Shown here: positions 1 through 4,660 of the stretch, one piece after another
How the letters are laid out: each line of letters begins with the position of its first letter
Position numbering within the stretch: position 1 is the stretch's first letter
Program-made: the position numbers and the translations under genes
DNA from: an uncultured Clostridia bacterium
GTDB taxonomy: Bacteria; Bacillota; Clostridia; Saccharofermentanales; Saccharofermentanaceae
Direction: 5' to 3'
NCBI GenBank assembly: GCA_946545505.1
Contig: CAMNNN010000038.1
Location: 1 to 9,814, forward strand
Length of the DNA stretch: 9,814 bases
Notes under the pieces: model-generated
What the model saw: only the letters and a program-made list of their open reading frames with translations
Database searches by the model: none
Told to the model about the DNA's origin: nothing

Positions 1-216
1 ATCTGCTGGTTCAAGGCTGAGAACAGCGAGATGATGATGAAGATGATACAGCCGCTGCTCTGGCTTCTCGAGAGGTATAACCATCCATACGATGTTATCT
101 ATACCAACTTCCCGGGCGATGAGATCGTCTATGAGGATGAGTTCCAGATCTGCGTTAAAGTAGATGAGAATATAGTGATTGAAGAACTGCAGGACAGCTG
201 GTCGCCGGAGGATTAG
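1..216 (+). CDS. C-terminal end of an unrecognised protein (5' partial)
   Basis: The first frame is open from the window edge to a TAG at 214-216, so this is the last 71 codons of a longer gene. I do not recognise the family. The visible part is acidic, with a hydrophobic, aromatic helix-like stretch (PLLWLLERY) followed by a probable beta-rich segment (YDVIYTNFPG, then FQICVKVDEN) and an acidic end (SWSPED). The ATG at 31 is preceded by in-frame codons with no stop and is probably internal. Only one base separates the stop from the ATG of the next gene, and the ribosome binding site of that gene lies inside this one, so the two are almost certainly co-transcribed and translationally linked. 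The protein may therefore belong to the AmmeMemoRadiSam operon, but nothing visible shows a function. Confidence 0.6.
   Translation: MCWFKAENSEMMMKMIQPLLWLLERYNHPYDVIYTNFPGDEIVYEDEFQICVKVDENIVIEELQDSWSPED
207..211 (+). promoter_or_regulatory. Ribosome binding site that fixes the start of the Memo/LigB-like gene
   Basis: GGAGG lies six bases before the ATG at 218. The earlier in-frame ATG at 179 has no such site and would add 13 residues that overlap the upstream gene, so 218 is the preferred start. Confidence 0.75.
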
Positions 217-217
217 C

Positions 218-1030
218 ATGGCTTTACTGGCTTCATTCATGGTCCCTCATCCTCCTCTTATCGTACCCGCTGTAGGACGCGGCAGTGAGAGGCAGGTCGC
301 GAAGACCATCGCAGCATATGAGAAAGCCGCGGATGAAGTTGCGTCGCTGAATCCTGAGACGATCATAATAACGAGTCCCCACTCTGTTATGTATTACGAT
401 TATTTCCATATCTCGCCGGGCCCTGGTGCGAGAGGTTCGTTCGCGAGATTCAGAGCGCCGCAGGTCACTTTCGAAGAGAAGTACGATGATAAGCTCGTCG
501 ATAAGATATGCGAGATTGCTACACGGGAAGATTTTCCGTGCGGTACGAAGGGGGAACGTGACCCGGAACTTGATCACGGCACTATGGTTCCGCTGTGGTT
601 TATACGTAACAGATATGAAGGTGGTAAGATCGTCCGCATAGGGCTGTCAGGGCTTTCTTACCGCGACCACTACAGACTGGGGCAAATGATCGCGGAAGCC
701 GTAGATTCACTGGACCGTAAAGCGGTGTTCATCGCGAGCGGTGATCTGTCTCATAAGCTTCAGGATTATGGTCCTTACGGCTTCGCGAAGGAAGGTCCCG
801 AATACGATGAGAAGATAATGGACGTCATGAGCCGCGCGGCATTCGGTGAACTGCTTGAGTTCGATGAGGGCTTCTGTGACCGTGCGGCAGAGTGCGGCCA
901 CAGATCATTCGTGATAATGGCAGGGGCATGGGACGGTATAAAGGTCAAGGCAAATGCATATTCACATGAGGATGTTACGGGCGTCGGTTACGGCATCTGC
1001 TCTTTCTATCCCGAAGGGAGGTCAATATGA
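218..1030 (+). CDS. amrB: AmmeMemoRadiSam system protein B (Memo/LigB-like domain protein)
   Basis: A 270-residue protein of the Memo/class III extradiol dioxygenase (LigB) fold. Visible family motifs are the N-terminal MVPHPP with His11, SPHS with His55, a downstream His64, the DHGTMVPL box with His120, the SGDLSH box (174-179), a CGHRSF segment (227-231) and a terminal HEDVTGVGYG. The histidines match those that line the metal or active-site pocket in LigB relatives. Whether Memo-type proteins are dioxygenases is not established; human MEMO1 has the same fold and is reported to bind metal. The stop overlaps the ATG of the AMMECR1 gene (ATGA at 1027-1030), and the radical SAM partner follows by the same arrangement. 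In many Clostridia, as I recall, parts A and B are fused into one chain; here they are separate. Likely cytosolic, with no signal peptide. The family is clear; the substrate is unknown. Confidence 0.88.
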   Translation: MALLASFMVPHPPLIVPAVGRGSERQVAKTIAAYEKAADEVASLNPETIIITSPHSVMYYDYFHISPGPGARGSFARFRAPQVTFEEKYDDKLVDKICEIATREDFPCGTKGERDPELDHGTMVPLWFIRNRYEGGKIVRIGLSGLSYRDHYRLGQMIAEAVDSLDRKAVFIASGDLSHKLQDYGPYGFAKEGPEYDEKIMDVMSRAAFGELLEFDEGFCDRAAECGHRSFVIMAGAWDGIKVKANAYSHEDVTGVGYGICSFYPEGRSI

Positions 1031-1542
1031 GTGATATATATGTCGAACTCGCGCGCCGTTCACTTACAAGTTACATCGCAGACGGCAGAAAACTTAAGTT
1101 GCCTGAGGACCTTCCGGATGAGCTTATTAACCGCCGGGCAGGAGCATTCGTCTCACTTCACAAGAACGGCGAACTGCGCGGATGTATAGGAACGATCGGG
1201 CCCACGACTTCATGCGTTGCACAGGAGATAATAAATAATGCCGTCAGCGCTTCGACGAGAGACCCGAGATTCCCGGCAGTTACATCAGATGAACTGCCCG
1301 AACTCGAGATAAATGTCGATGTGCTTACGGAACCTGAGAATATAGATTCATTGGATAAATTAGATGTAAGAAGATACGGTGTTATCGTCTCGACTCCGGA
1401 CGGTAGAAGGGGGCTTCTGCTTCCCGATCTGGAAGGCGTGGATACTGTCGAAGAGCAGGTCTCGATAGCCATGCATAAGGGAGGAATATCATCAGGGGAG
1501 AGTATTTGCCTGCAAAGGTTTGAGGTGGTACGTCACAAATGA
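1027..1542 (+). CDS. amrA: AmmeMemoRadiSam system protein A (AMMECR1 domain)
   Basis: A 171-residue stand-alone AMMECR1-domain protein. The family hallmark LRGCIGT is at residues 50-56, followed by STRDPRFPAV (76-85), the ELEINVDVLTEP strand (92-103) and YGVIVS...GRRGLLLPDLEGV (117-138), all in the expected order. Length is normal for a single-domain member. Cys53 in the LRGCIG loop is the strongest candidate for a functional residue, but no reaction is established for this family. GGGAGG at 1016-1021 sits five bases before the ATG, and both ends overlap their neighbours by ATGA, giving tight translational coupling in the order B-A-radical SAM. This arrangement implies that the three proteins act together in fixed proportion. 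Cytosolic. The family call is secure; the biological role is unknown. Confidence 0.92.
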   Translation: MSDIYVELARRSLTSYIADGRKLKLPEDLPDELINRRAGAFVSLHKNGELRGCIGTIGPTTSCVAQEIINNAVSASTRDPRFPAVTSDELPELEINVDVLTEPENIDSLDKLDVRRYGVIVSTPDGRRGLLLPDLEGVDTVEEQVSIAMHKGGISSGESICLQRFEVVRHK

Positions 1543-2375
1543 GCAAGTGTAAAGTTTGTTACAGACATTGTGATCTTAAGGAAGGAGTACTCGGTTACTG
1601 CGGCGCGAGGATCTGCCGTGACGGGGAAGTGGTGGAAGCCAATTACGGCCGCGTAACTTCAGTAGCGCTCGACCCTATCGAGAAGAAGCCGCTGAGGCAT
1701 TTCTTCCCCGGCTCGAAAATAGTCTCAGTCGGAAGCTACGGGTGCAACTTAAGGTGTCCGTTCTGCCAGAACAACGAGATCTCCTGGGGTGAGGGTGCGA
1801 AGCTTTTCGCGCAGAGTGCTGCCGTCATGATGCCGGAGCAGATCGTGGAGCTCGCCGAGAGTTATAAGGAGGCGGGCAACATAGGTATCGCCTTCACTTA
1901 TAACGAGCCGCTTGTAGGCTACGAGTATGTGCGTGATACGGCGAAGCTTGCTCATGAGAAGGGACTGAAGAATGTCATCGTAAGCAACGGTACTGCGGAG
2001 CTTGATGTGCTGCGTCAGATCAGTCCTTATATAGACGCGATGAATATTGATCTTAAGTGCTTCGACAAGGACAAGTATAAGAATGTCCTCGAGGGAGACC
2101 TCGACATGACGATGGCTTTCATCGAAGAGGCGGCGAAGACCGCGCATATCGAGATCACGTGTCTCATCGTGCCGGGAATTAGTGACGACGAGGAGCAGAT
2201 CCGTAAGATGTCTTTGTGGATCGCGTCCATCAATCCTGAGATACCGCTTCATGTGTCGCGTTTCCATCCCTGCTTCCATATGGATGACAGTGCACCGACT
2301 CCCGTCGAGACCGTATATAAACTTGCAGATGTCGCACGTGAGAAACTGAAGTACGTTTACACAGGAAACTGCTGA
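1539..2375 (+). CDS. amrS: AmmeMemoRadiSam system radical SAM enzyme (PflA-like)
   Basis: A 278-residue radical SAM enzyme. The SAM cluster motif is YGCNLRCPFCQN, giving CxxxCxxC at Cys69, Cys73 and Cys76, and a following NEISW typical of the AmmeMemoRadiSam/PflA-like branch. The N-terminus carries another cysteine group (Cys4, Cys7, Cys11, Cys21, Cys26), which could hold an auxiliary iron-sulfur site; this is inference. Other family features are GIAFTYNEPLVGYEYV (the SAM-binding region around 115-130), NVIVSNGT (about 145-152), DLKCFDKDKY and PGISDDEEQIRKM, ending in the HVSRFHP and PTPVETVYKLADVA blocks. The start overlaps the preceding stop (ATGA 1539-1542), with AGGTGG at 1523-1528 upstream. 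It should generate a 5'-deoxyadenosyl radical; whether it activates a glycyl radical enzyme or modifies one of its two operon partners is not known. It is the last gene of the operon; no clear hairpin/T-tract terminator follows. Confidence 0.93.
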   Translation: MSKCKVCYRHCDLKEGVLGYCGARICRDGEVVEANYGRVTSVALDPIEKKPLRHFFPGSKIVSVGSYGCNLRCPFCQNNEISWGEGAKLFAQSAAVMMPEQIVELAESYKEAGNIGIAFTYNEPLVGYEYVRDTAKLAHEKGLKNVIVSNGTAELDVLRQISPYIDAMNIDLKCFDKDKYKNVLEGDLDMTMAFIEEAAKTAHIEITCLIVPGISDDEEQIRKMSLWIASINPEIPLHVSRFHPCFHMDDSAPTPVETVYKLADVAREKLKYVYTGNC

Positions 2376-2386
2376 GTGAAAGCGTA

Positions 2387-2405
2387 ACAGTTAATTAATA
2401 ACTGT
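2387..2405 (+). promoter_or_regulatory. Palindrome, possible operator upstream of desulfoferrodoxin
   Basis: ACAGTTA (2387-2393) and TAACTGT (2399-2405) are perfect inverted repeats around a 5-base AT spacer. The element sits where the -35 region of the candidate promoter would be. It has no T-tract, so it is not an intrinsic terminator for the radical SAM gene. It could bind a dimeric redox or metal regulator, but it does not match the PerR or Fur consensus that I know. Confidence 0.4.
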
Positions 2406-2407
2406 CG

Positions 2408-2416
2408 TGTTAGAAT
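2408..2416 (+). promoter_or_regulatory. Candidate extended -10 promoter for desulfoferrodoxin
   Basis: TGTTAGAAT is an extended -10 element (TGn followed by TAGAAT, 5 of 6 to TATAAT at 2411-2416). No good -35 box is present 16-18 bases upstream, which is common for extended -10 promoters and would leave room for an activator or repressor at the adjacent palindrome. The start site would be near 2423, giving a leader of about 33 bases. Confidence 0.45.
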
Positions 2417-2455
2417 TGACTTATTATCATCCCATATCTAAAGGAGATCGAACTT

Positions 2456-2833
2456 ATGGAAATCAAAGTATATCGTTGTAAGCACTGCGGTAATATCGCG
2501 ATCAAGGTCATTAACTCCGGCGTTCCCATGTCATGCTGCGGCGAGGCTATGGAAGAGCTTGTTCCCGGTGCAGTTGATGCGGCAGTCGAGAAGCACGTTC
2601 CCGTTGTTGCACGCGAAGGTGATAAGGTAACGGTATCTGTAGGCTCCGTTGCTCATCCTATGACAGCAGAGCACTATATTCAGTTCGTTATCCTTGATAC
2701 GACAGCAGGCGTTCAGATCGCGAGCCTTAATCCTAGTGACGATCCCGTCGCTGTATTCACGGTTCTTTCCGGAGCTGAGGTTAAGAAGGCTTATGCTTAC
2801 TGCAACCTCCACGGTTTCTGGGTAAGCGCCTGA
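2456..2833 (+). CDS. dfx: Desulfoferrodoxin (2Fe superoxide reductase)
   Basis: A 125-residue two-domain superoxide reductase. The N-terminal desulforedoxin-like domain has its rubredoxin-type iron site at Cys8, Cys11, Cys27 and Cys28 (CxxC...CC). The C-terminal catalytic domain has the EKHVPV motif (Glu45, Lys46, His47), His67 in AHPM, His73 in AEHYI, and Cys116 and His119 in CNLHGFW, the full four-His/one-Cys set of the active iron. The length is that of the two-iron class. It reduces superoxide to hydrogen peroxide in the cytosol, usually with rubredoxin as electron donor; no rubredoxin gene is in view. AAAGGAG (2440-2446) lies nine bases before the ATG. The gene ends in tandem stops (TGA TAA) and is bracketed by its own candidate promoter and a strong terminator, so it appears to be transcribed alone. 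Confidence 0.96.
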   Translation: MEIKVYRCKHCGNIAIKVINSGVPMSCCGEAMEELVPGAVDAAVEKHVPVVAREGDKVTVSVGSVAHPMTAEHYIQFVILDTTAGVQIASLNPSDDPVAVFTVLSGAEVKKAYAYCNLHGFWVSA

Positions 2834-2855
2834 TAAGACGTTTGTTGATTGAACG

Positions 2856-2882
2856 AAGGCCGTCTCCGGACGGCCTTTTGTT
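2856..2882 (+). terminator. Intrinsic terminator after desulfoferrodoxin
   Basis: A perfect 9-bp stem (AAGGCCGTC at 2856-2864 with GACGGCCTT at 2869-2877) closes on a TCCG tetraloop, a UNCG-type loop known for high stability, and is followed by TTTTGTT overlapping the base of the stem. It starts 23 bases after the desulfoferrodoxin stop and separates that gene from the next cassette. Confidence 0.92.
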
Positions 2883-2894
2883 AACAAATGACAG

Positions 2895-2922
2895 TTGCAA
2901 TTGTGCGCAAAAAGTGTAAAAT
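2895..2922 (+). promoter_or_regulatory. Candidate promoter for the small-membrane-protein/binding-protein cassette
   Basis: TTGCAA (2895-2900, 4 of 6 to TTGACA) and TAAAAT (2917-2922, 5 of 6 to TATAAT) are separated by 16 bases. Transcription would start near 2929, just before the AAGGGAGG ribosome binding site. The preceding terminator makes a promoter here necessary. Confidence 0.5.
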
Positions 2923-2928
2923 TACACT
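2913..2928 (+). promoter_or_regulatory. Palindrome covering the candidate -10 box (possible operator)
   Basis: AGTGTAA (2913-2919) and TTACACT (2922-2928) form perfect 7-bp inverted repeats with a 2-base centre. The element spans the whole candidate -10 and reaches the expected start site, a placement typical of repressor operators. The regulator is not visible. Confidence 0.45.
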
Positions 2929-2936
2929 ATACAGAT

Positions 2937-2944
2937 AAGGGAGG
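2937..2944 (+). promoter_or_regulatory. Ribosome binding site fixing the start of the 80-aa membrane protein
   Basis: AAGGGAGG lies seven bases before the ATG at 2952. An upstream in-frame TTG at 2895 lacks such a site and falls in the promoter, so the protein should begin at 2952. Confidence 0.75.
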
Positions 2945-2951
2945 ATGTTCT

Positions 2952-3194
2952 ATGGATGTATATGATCTCCTTGTAATGGTTCCGGTCTTAATATTGCTGG
3001 GATTCGTGGCGGCTACTATATGGTCGATGGTTCTTTTTATTCAGGATTCAATGAAGGCCAAGGCTGACGGCAGGAAGGTCAGTACCGTAGTCAAGGCTTT
3101 TTTTATTACCATGATAGTTTTCAATGTCCTTGCGGTCGGTTTCGTTTTTATGATTATGGTCCTTTCCTTTGCGACCGGCACTGCAGGTATGTGA
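2952..3194 (+). CDS. Small two-helix membrane protein (hypothetical, 80 aa)
   Basis: I do not recognise this as a named family. It has two strongly hydrophobic segments, about residues 7-30 and 49-73, joined by a short loop rich in Lys and Arg (K35, K37, R41, K42, K48). By the positive-inside rule the loop faces the cytoplasm and both ends face outward. There is no signal-peptide cleavage motif. The gene is the first of a tight cluster: one base separates its TGA from the ATG of a 47-aa membrane protein, which in turn overlaps the substrate-binding protein gene. Binding proteins related to the one downstream can, from memory, carry a multi-helix N-terminal membrane region; this protein may supply that part as a separate chain. 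That is inference. An alternative is a small accessory protein that holds or regulates the binding protein. Confidence 0.75.
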   Translation: MDVYDLLVMVPVLILLGFVAATIWSMVLFIQDSMKAKADGRKVSTVVKAFFITMIVFNVLAVGFVFMIMVLSFATGTAGM

Positions 3195-3195
3195 T

Positions 3196-3339
3196 ATGAG
3201 TGACAGGACGTACTTAAAGGCGTTGACTTTTATGCTCATAGTATGCACGGTGCTTACTCTCGTGCATATGGGATACATAGTCTACGCCTACCGTAATTCC
3301 TCGATAATCTACTATATCTCGCAGGAGATCTGGCCATGA
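3196..3339 (+). CDS. Very small single-helix membrane protein (hypothetical, 47 aa)
   Basis: An ATG at 3196 opens a 47-codon frame ending in a TGA at 3337-3339 that overlaps the next ATG (ATGA 3336-3339). The product has a short basic N-terminus (R4, K8), one hydrophobic helix at about residues 9-31, and an aromatic, Tyr/Ile-rich tail (IIYYISQEIWP). I recognise no family. The reality of the gene rests on context: it fills almost exactly the gap between two genes, has stop/start junctions of the translationally coupled kind on both sides, and encodes a coherent transmembrane helix. Its ribosome binding site is weak (AGG at 3185-3187), as expected if ribosomes reinitiate from the upstream gene. 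It probably sits in the membrane beside the 80-aa protein and the anchored binding protein. Confidence 0.65.
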   Translation: MSDRTYLKALTFMLIVCTVLTLVHMGYIVYAYRNSSIIYYISQEIWP

Positions 3340-4331
3340 AAAGAGCGTTATCACTTGTTCTGATCGCGGCATTGTTCGCAGGTATAAATGCGGGGTTGTA
3401 TGTAACCATAACAAGGCGTCTGAAGAATAACTTCTCGGGTGCGAATCAGCTCCGTATGGTCGATGTCGGCCGTTTCCTTCCGCATAATGAGGAGTCGGAT
3501 CTCGCGAGAGTCAACAGCAGCTTTCATCTCGAGCCGGGCGATGACCTGCCTGTGTTAGACGGAGCCGCTGCGCTCGTTCCCGTATATGCTTCTGTTATAG
3601 ATAACTGCTATCCGGAAGGTACGGTTACATTCGAGGGCGGAGTCTTCGATGATGATAACAAGTACGGAGAGAACTTCGCGGAAGACTCCGTGATGCAGTA
3701 TCAGAATACGATACGCGGATTTACGGCAGTCGTAGACGGACGCACGGATCTGTTCTTCACGGCACATCCGAGTGCTGAACAGATGCAGTATGCGCAGGAG
3801 CAGGGAGTGGAACTTGTGATGGTCCCTGTCGGCATGGAGGCTTTCGTATTCTTTGTTAATACGGATAACCCGGTGGACGGGCTTACATCGGATGAGATAA
3901 GAGCGATATACAGAAACGGGATCACGAACTGGAGTCAAGTCGGAGGTCCTGACCGCATGATCAATCCCGTGACGAGAATAAGCGGTTCCGGAAGCCAGAC
4001 CATGATGGAAAGATTCATGGATGGCGACATGCTCGACAGAAGACATCCGCTCGCGATCTTCGGCGGTGCGATAGGATATTCATTCCGCTATTATCTGACA
4101 GGCCTTGTCGGCAATGACAATGTTAAGATGCTGTCGGTTGACGGCGTATATCCCGATGCTGAGAATATCCGTAACGGATCATATCCTCTGACGACATATT
4201 TCTATGTCGTTTACAGAGCAGATAATACTAACCCGAATGTCACGAGGATCGTGGACTGGCTGTTGTCGCCCGAAGGGCAGGAGATGATAGAGCAGTCAGG
4301 TTATGTGGGAGTGCCGGATTTGAATACATAG
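3336..4331 (+). CDS. Membrane-anchored PstS-like substrate-binding protein
   Basis: A 331-residue periplasmic-binding-protein-fold protein of the phosphate/PstS-like group. Residues 4-23 form a hydrophobic helix after MKR and are followed by TRRLK. There is no lipobox cysteine, so it is probably held by an uncleaved anchor outside the membrane. Recognisable family blocks are DDLPVLDGAAALVPVY (69-84, first ligand-binding loop), GVELVMVPVGMEAFVFFV (157-174), LTSDEIRAIYRNGITNW (183-199), SGSGSQTMME (216-225, second ligand loop), GAIGYSFRYY (244-253), the IRNGSYPL segment (278-285) and a terminal DWLLSPEGQ helix. The ligand may be phosphate or another oxyanion, but that is not shown. No permease or ATPase gene is adjacent; instead two tiny membrane proteins precede it in the same transcription unit. 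This suggests a sensing or scaffold role, or use of a transporter encoded elsewhere. Confidence 0.85.
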   Translation: MKRALSLVLIAALFAGINAGLYVTITRRLKNNFSGANQLRMVDVGRFLPHNEESDLARVNSSFHLEPGDDLPVLDGAAALVPVYASVIDNCYPEGTVTFEGGVFDDDNKYGENFAEDSVMQYQNTIRGFTAVVDGRTDLFFTAHPSAEQMQYAQEQGVELVMVPVGMEAFVFFVNTDNPVDGLTSDEIRAIYRNGITNWSQVGGPDRMINPVTRISGSGSQTMMERFMDGDMLDRRHPLAIFGGAIGYSFRYYLTGLVGNDNVKMLSVDGVYPDAENIRNGSYPLTTYFYVVYRADNTNPNVTRIVDWLLSPEGQEMIEQSGYVGVPDLNT

Positions 4332-4353
4332 TGGCGGTGTGTTAGATTTAAGG

Positions 4354-4374
4354 CATTATTTATATTAAATAATG
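4354..4374 (+). promoter_or_regulatory. AT-rich palindrome upstream of the sulfatase relic
   Basis: CATTATTTA (4354-4362) and TAAATAATG (4366-4374) are perfect 9-bp inverted repeats around TAT. It lies 23 bases after the binding-protein stop and just before GGGGG, which could have been the ribosome binding site of the decayed gene (ATG at 4386). Neither strand shows a T-tract, so it is not a standard terminator. An old operator is the most likely meaning. Confidence 0.35.
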
Positions 4375-4385
4375 GGGGTTCCATT

Positions 4386-4600
4386 ATGCCTTACATCGCA
4401 TTACTGTGTCCTGCGGCAATATCGCTTGCCATAATCTGGTCATGATATATGTCGAGAGTTTCGAGAGTTCGTTTGCTTCCGTAGAAGAGGGCGGCGGAAT
4501 GGCTGACAGCATGATCCCCAATCTCTACGAGCTGGCGCAGGAGAATATATCATTCTCGGATACAGATACTTCTCGAGCAGCTGGGGTTGGATGCTTATAA
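4386..4600 (+). pseudogene. Remnant of a LtaS/MdoB-type sulfatase (phosphoglycerol transferase family)
   Basis: Two pieces in different frames. The first runs from an ATG at 4386 and encodes a 19-residue hydrophobic start (MPYIALLCPAAISL...) that ends at a TGA at 4443-4445. The second, in another frame from about 4433, reads NLVMIYVESFESSF, then a short acidic/glycine stretch, IPNLYELAQENISFSDTD, and ends at a TAA at 4598-4600. The second piece is the highly recognisable opening of the extracellular sulfatase domain of LTA-synthase-like proteins, which carries the metal-binding Glu of the YVESFES motif. Several hundred residues are missing: most of the membrane domain between the pieces, and all of the domain downstream including the catalytic Thr region. 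This is a deletion-scarred relic and cannot make a working enzyme. The 4332-4660 gap otherwise holds no intact gene. Confidence 0.75.
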
Positions 4601-4649
4601 CCAGGAAGTTTTGAGATACTCAGAGTATTACATCGATAATATCGTATAA
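4560..4649 (+). pseudogene. Orphan C-terminal coding tail before the STAS-kinase
   Basis: In the frame of the 4386 ATG, codons from about 4560 read a protein-like C-terminus (ILLEQLGLDAYNQ, then EVLRYSEYYIDNIV) ending in a TAA at 4647-4649. No start codon leads into it: upstream stops in the frame lie at 4482-4484 and near 4512. It overlaps the out-of-frame end of the sulfatase relic. It could be the end of that same gene after internal deletion, or the end of a different gene once encoded just upstream of the STAS-kinase. I do not recognise the family. Confidence 0.4.
4611..4640 (+). promoter_or_regulatory. Candidate promoter with internal palindrome for the STAS-kinase/reductase operon
   Basis: TTGAGA (4611-4616) and GATAAT (4635-4640) are each 5 of 6 to consensus with an 18-base spacer. 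Within the spacer, ATACTC (4616-4621) and GAGTAT (4623-4628) are perfect 6-bp inverted repeats around one A. The predicted start near 4647 leaves a very short leader before the AAGGGG ribosome binding site (4648-4653), which weakens the call. The promoter overlaps the orphan coding tail. Confidence 0.35.
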
Positions 4650-4660
4650 GGGGAAATCAT

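Noticed and set aside
179..217. Earlier ATG in frame with the Memo/LigB-like protein
   Set aside because: It lies deep in the upstream gene without a ribosome binding site, and the extra 13 residues do not fit the MALLxSFMVPHPP start of the family; GGAGG fits the ATG at 218.
1749..2279. 176-codon open frame on the minus strand
   Set aside because: It is a shadow of the radical SAM gene: opposite strand, no ribosome binding site, and no recognisable domain, while the + strand reading has clear motifs.
2416..2440. TTGACT (2416-2421) with TATCTA (2435-2440) as a promoter for desulfoferrodoxin
   Set aside because: The spacer is only 13 bases, too short for a sigma-70 type promoter, and the -10 would touch the ribosome binding site; the extended -10 at 2408-2416 fits better.
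2895..2951. TTG-initiated extension of the 80-aa membrane protein
   Set aside because: It would start inside the candidate promoter -35 box and lacks a ribosome binding site; AAGGGAGG points to the ATG at 2952.
3336..3405. Lipoprotein signal peptide on the binding protein
   Set aside because: There is no cysteine near the end of the hydrophobic segment, so no lipobox; an uncleaved anchor is more likely.
3555..4046. 163-codon open frame on the minus strand
   Set aside because: It lies within the substrate-binding protein gene; the product is His/Arg/Ser-rich and shows no domain, as expected of an antisense shadow.
4354..4380. Terminator after the substrate-binding protein
   Set aside because: The stem is AT-only in most positions and is followed by GGGGGTT, not a T-tract, on either strand.
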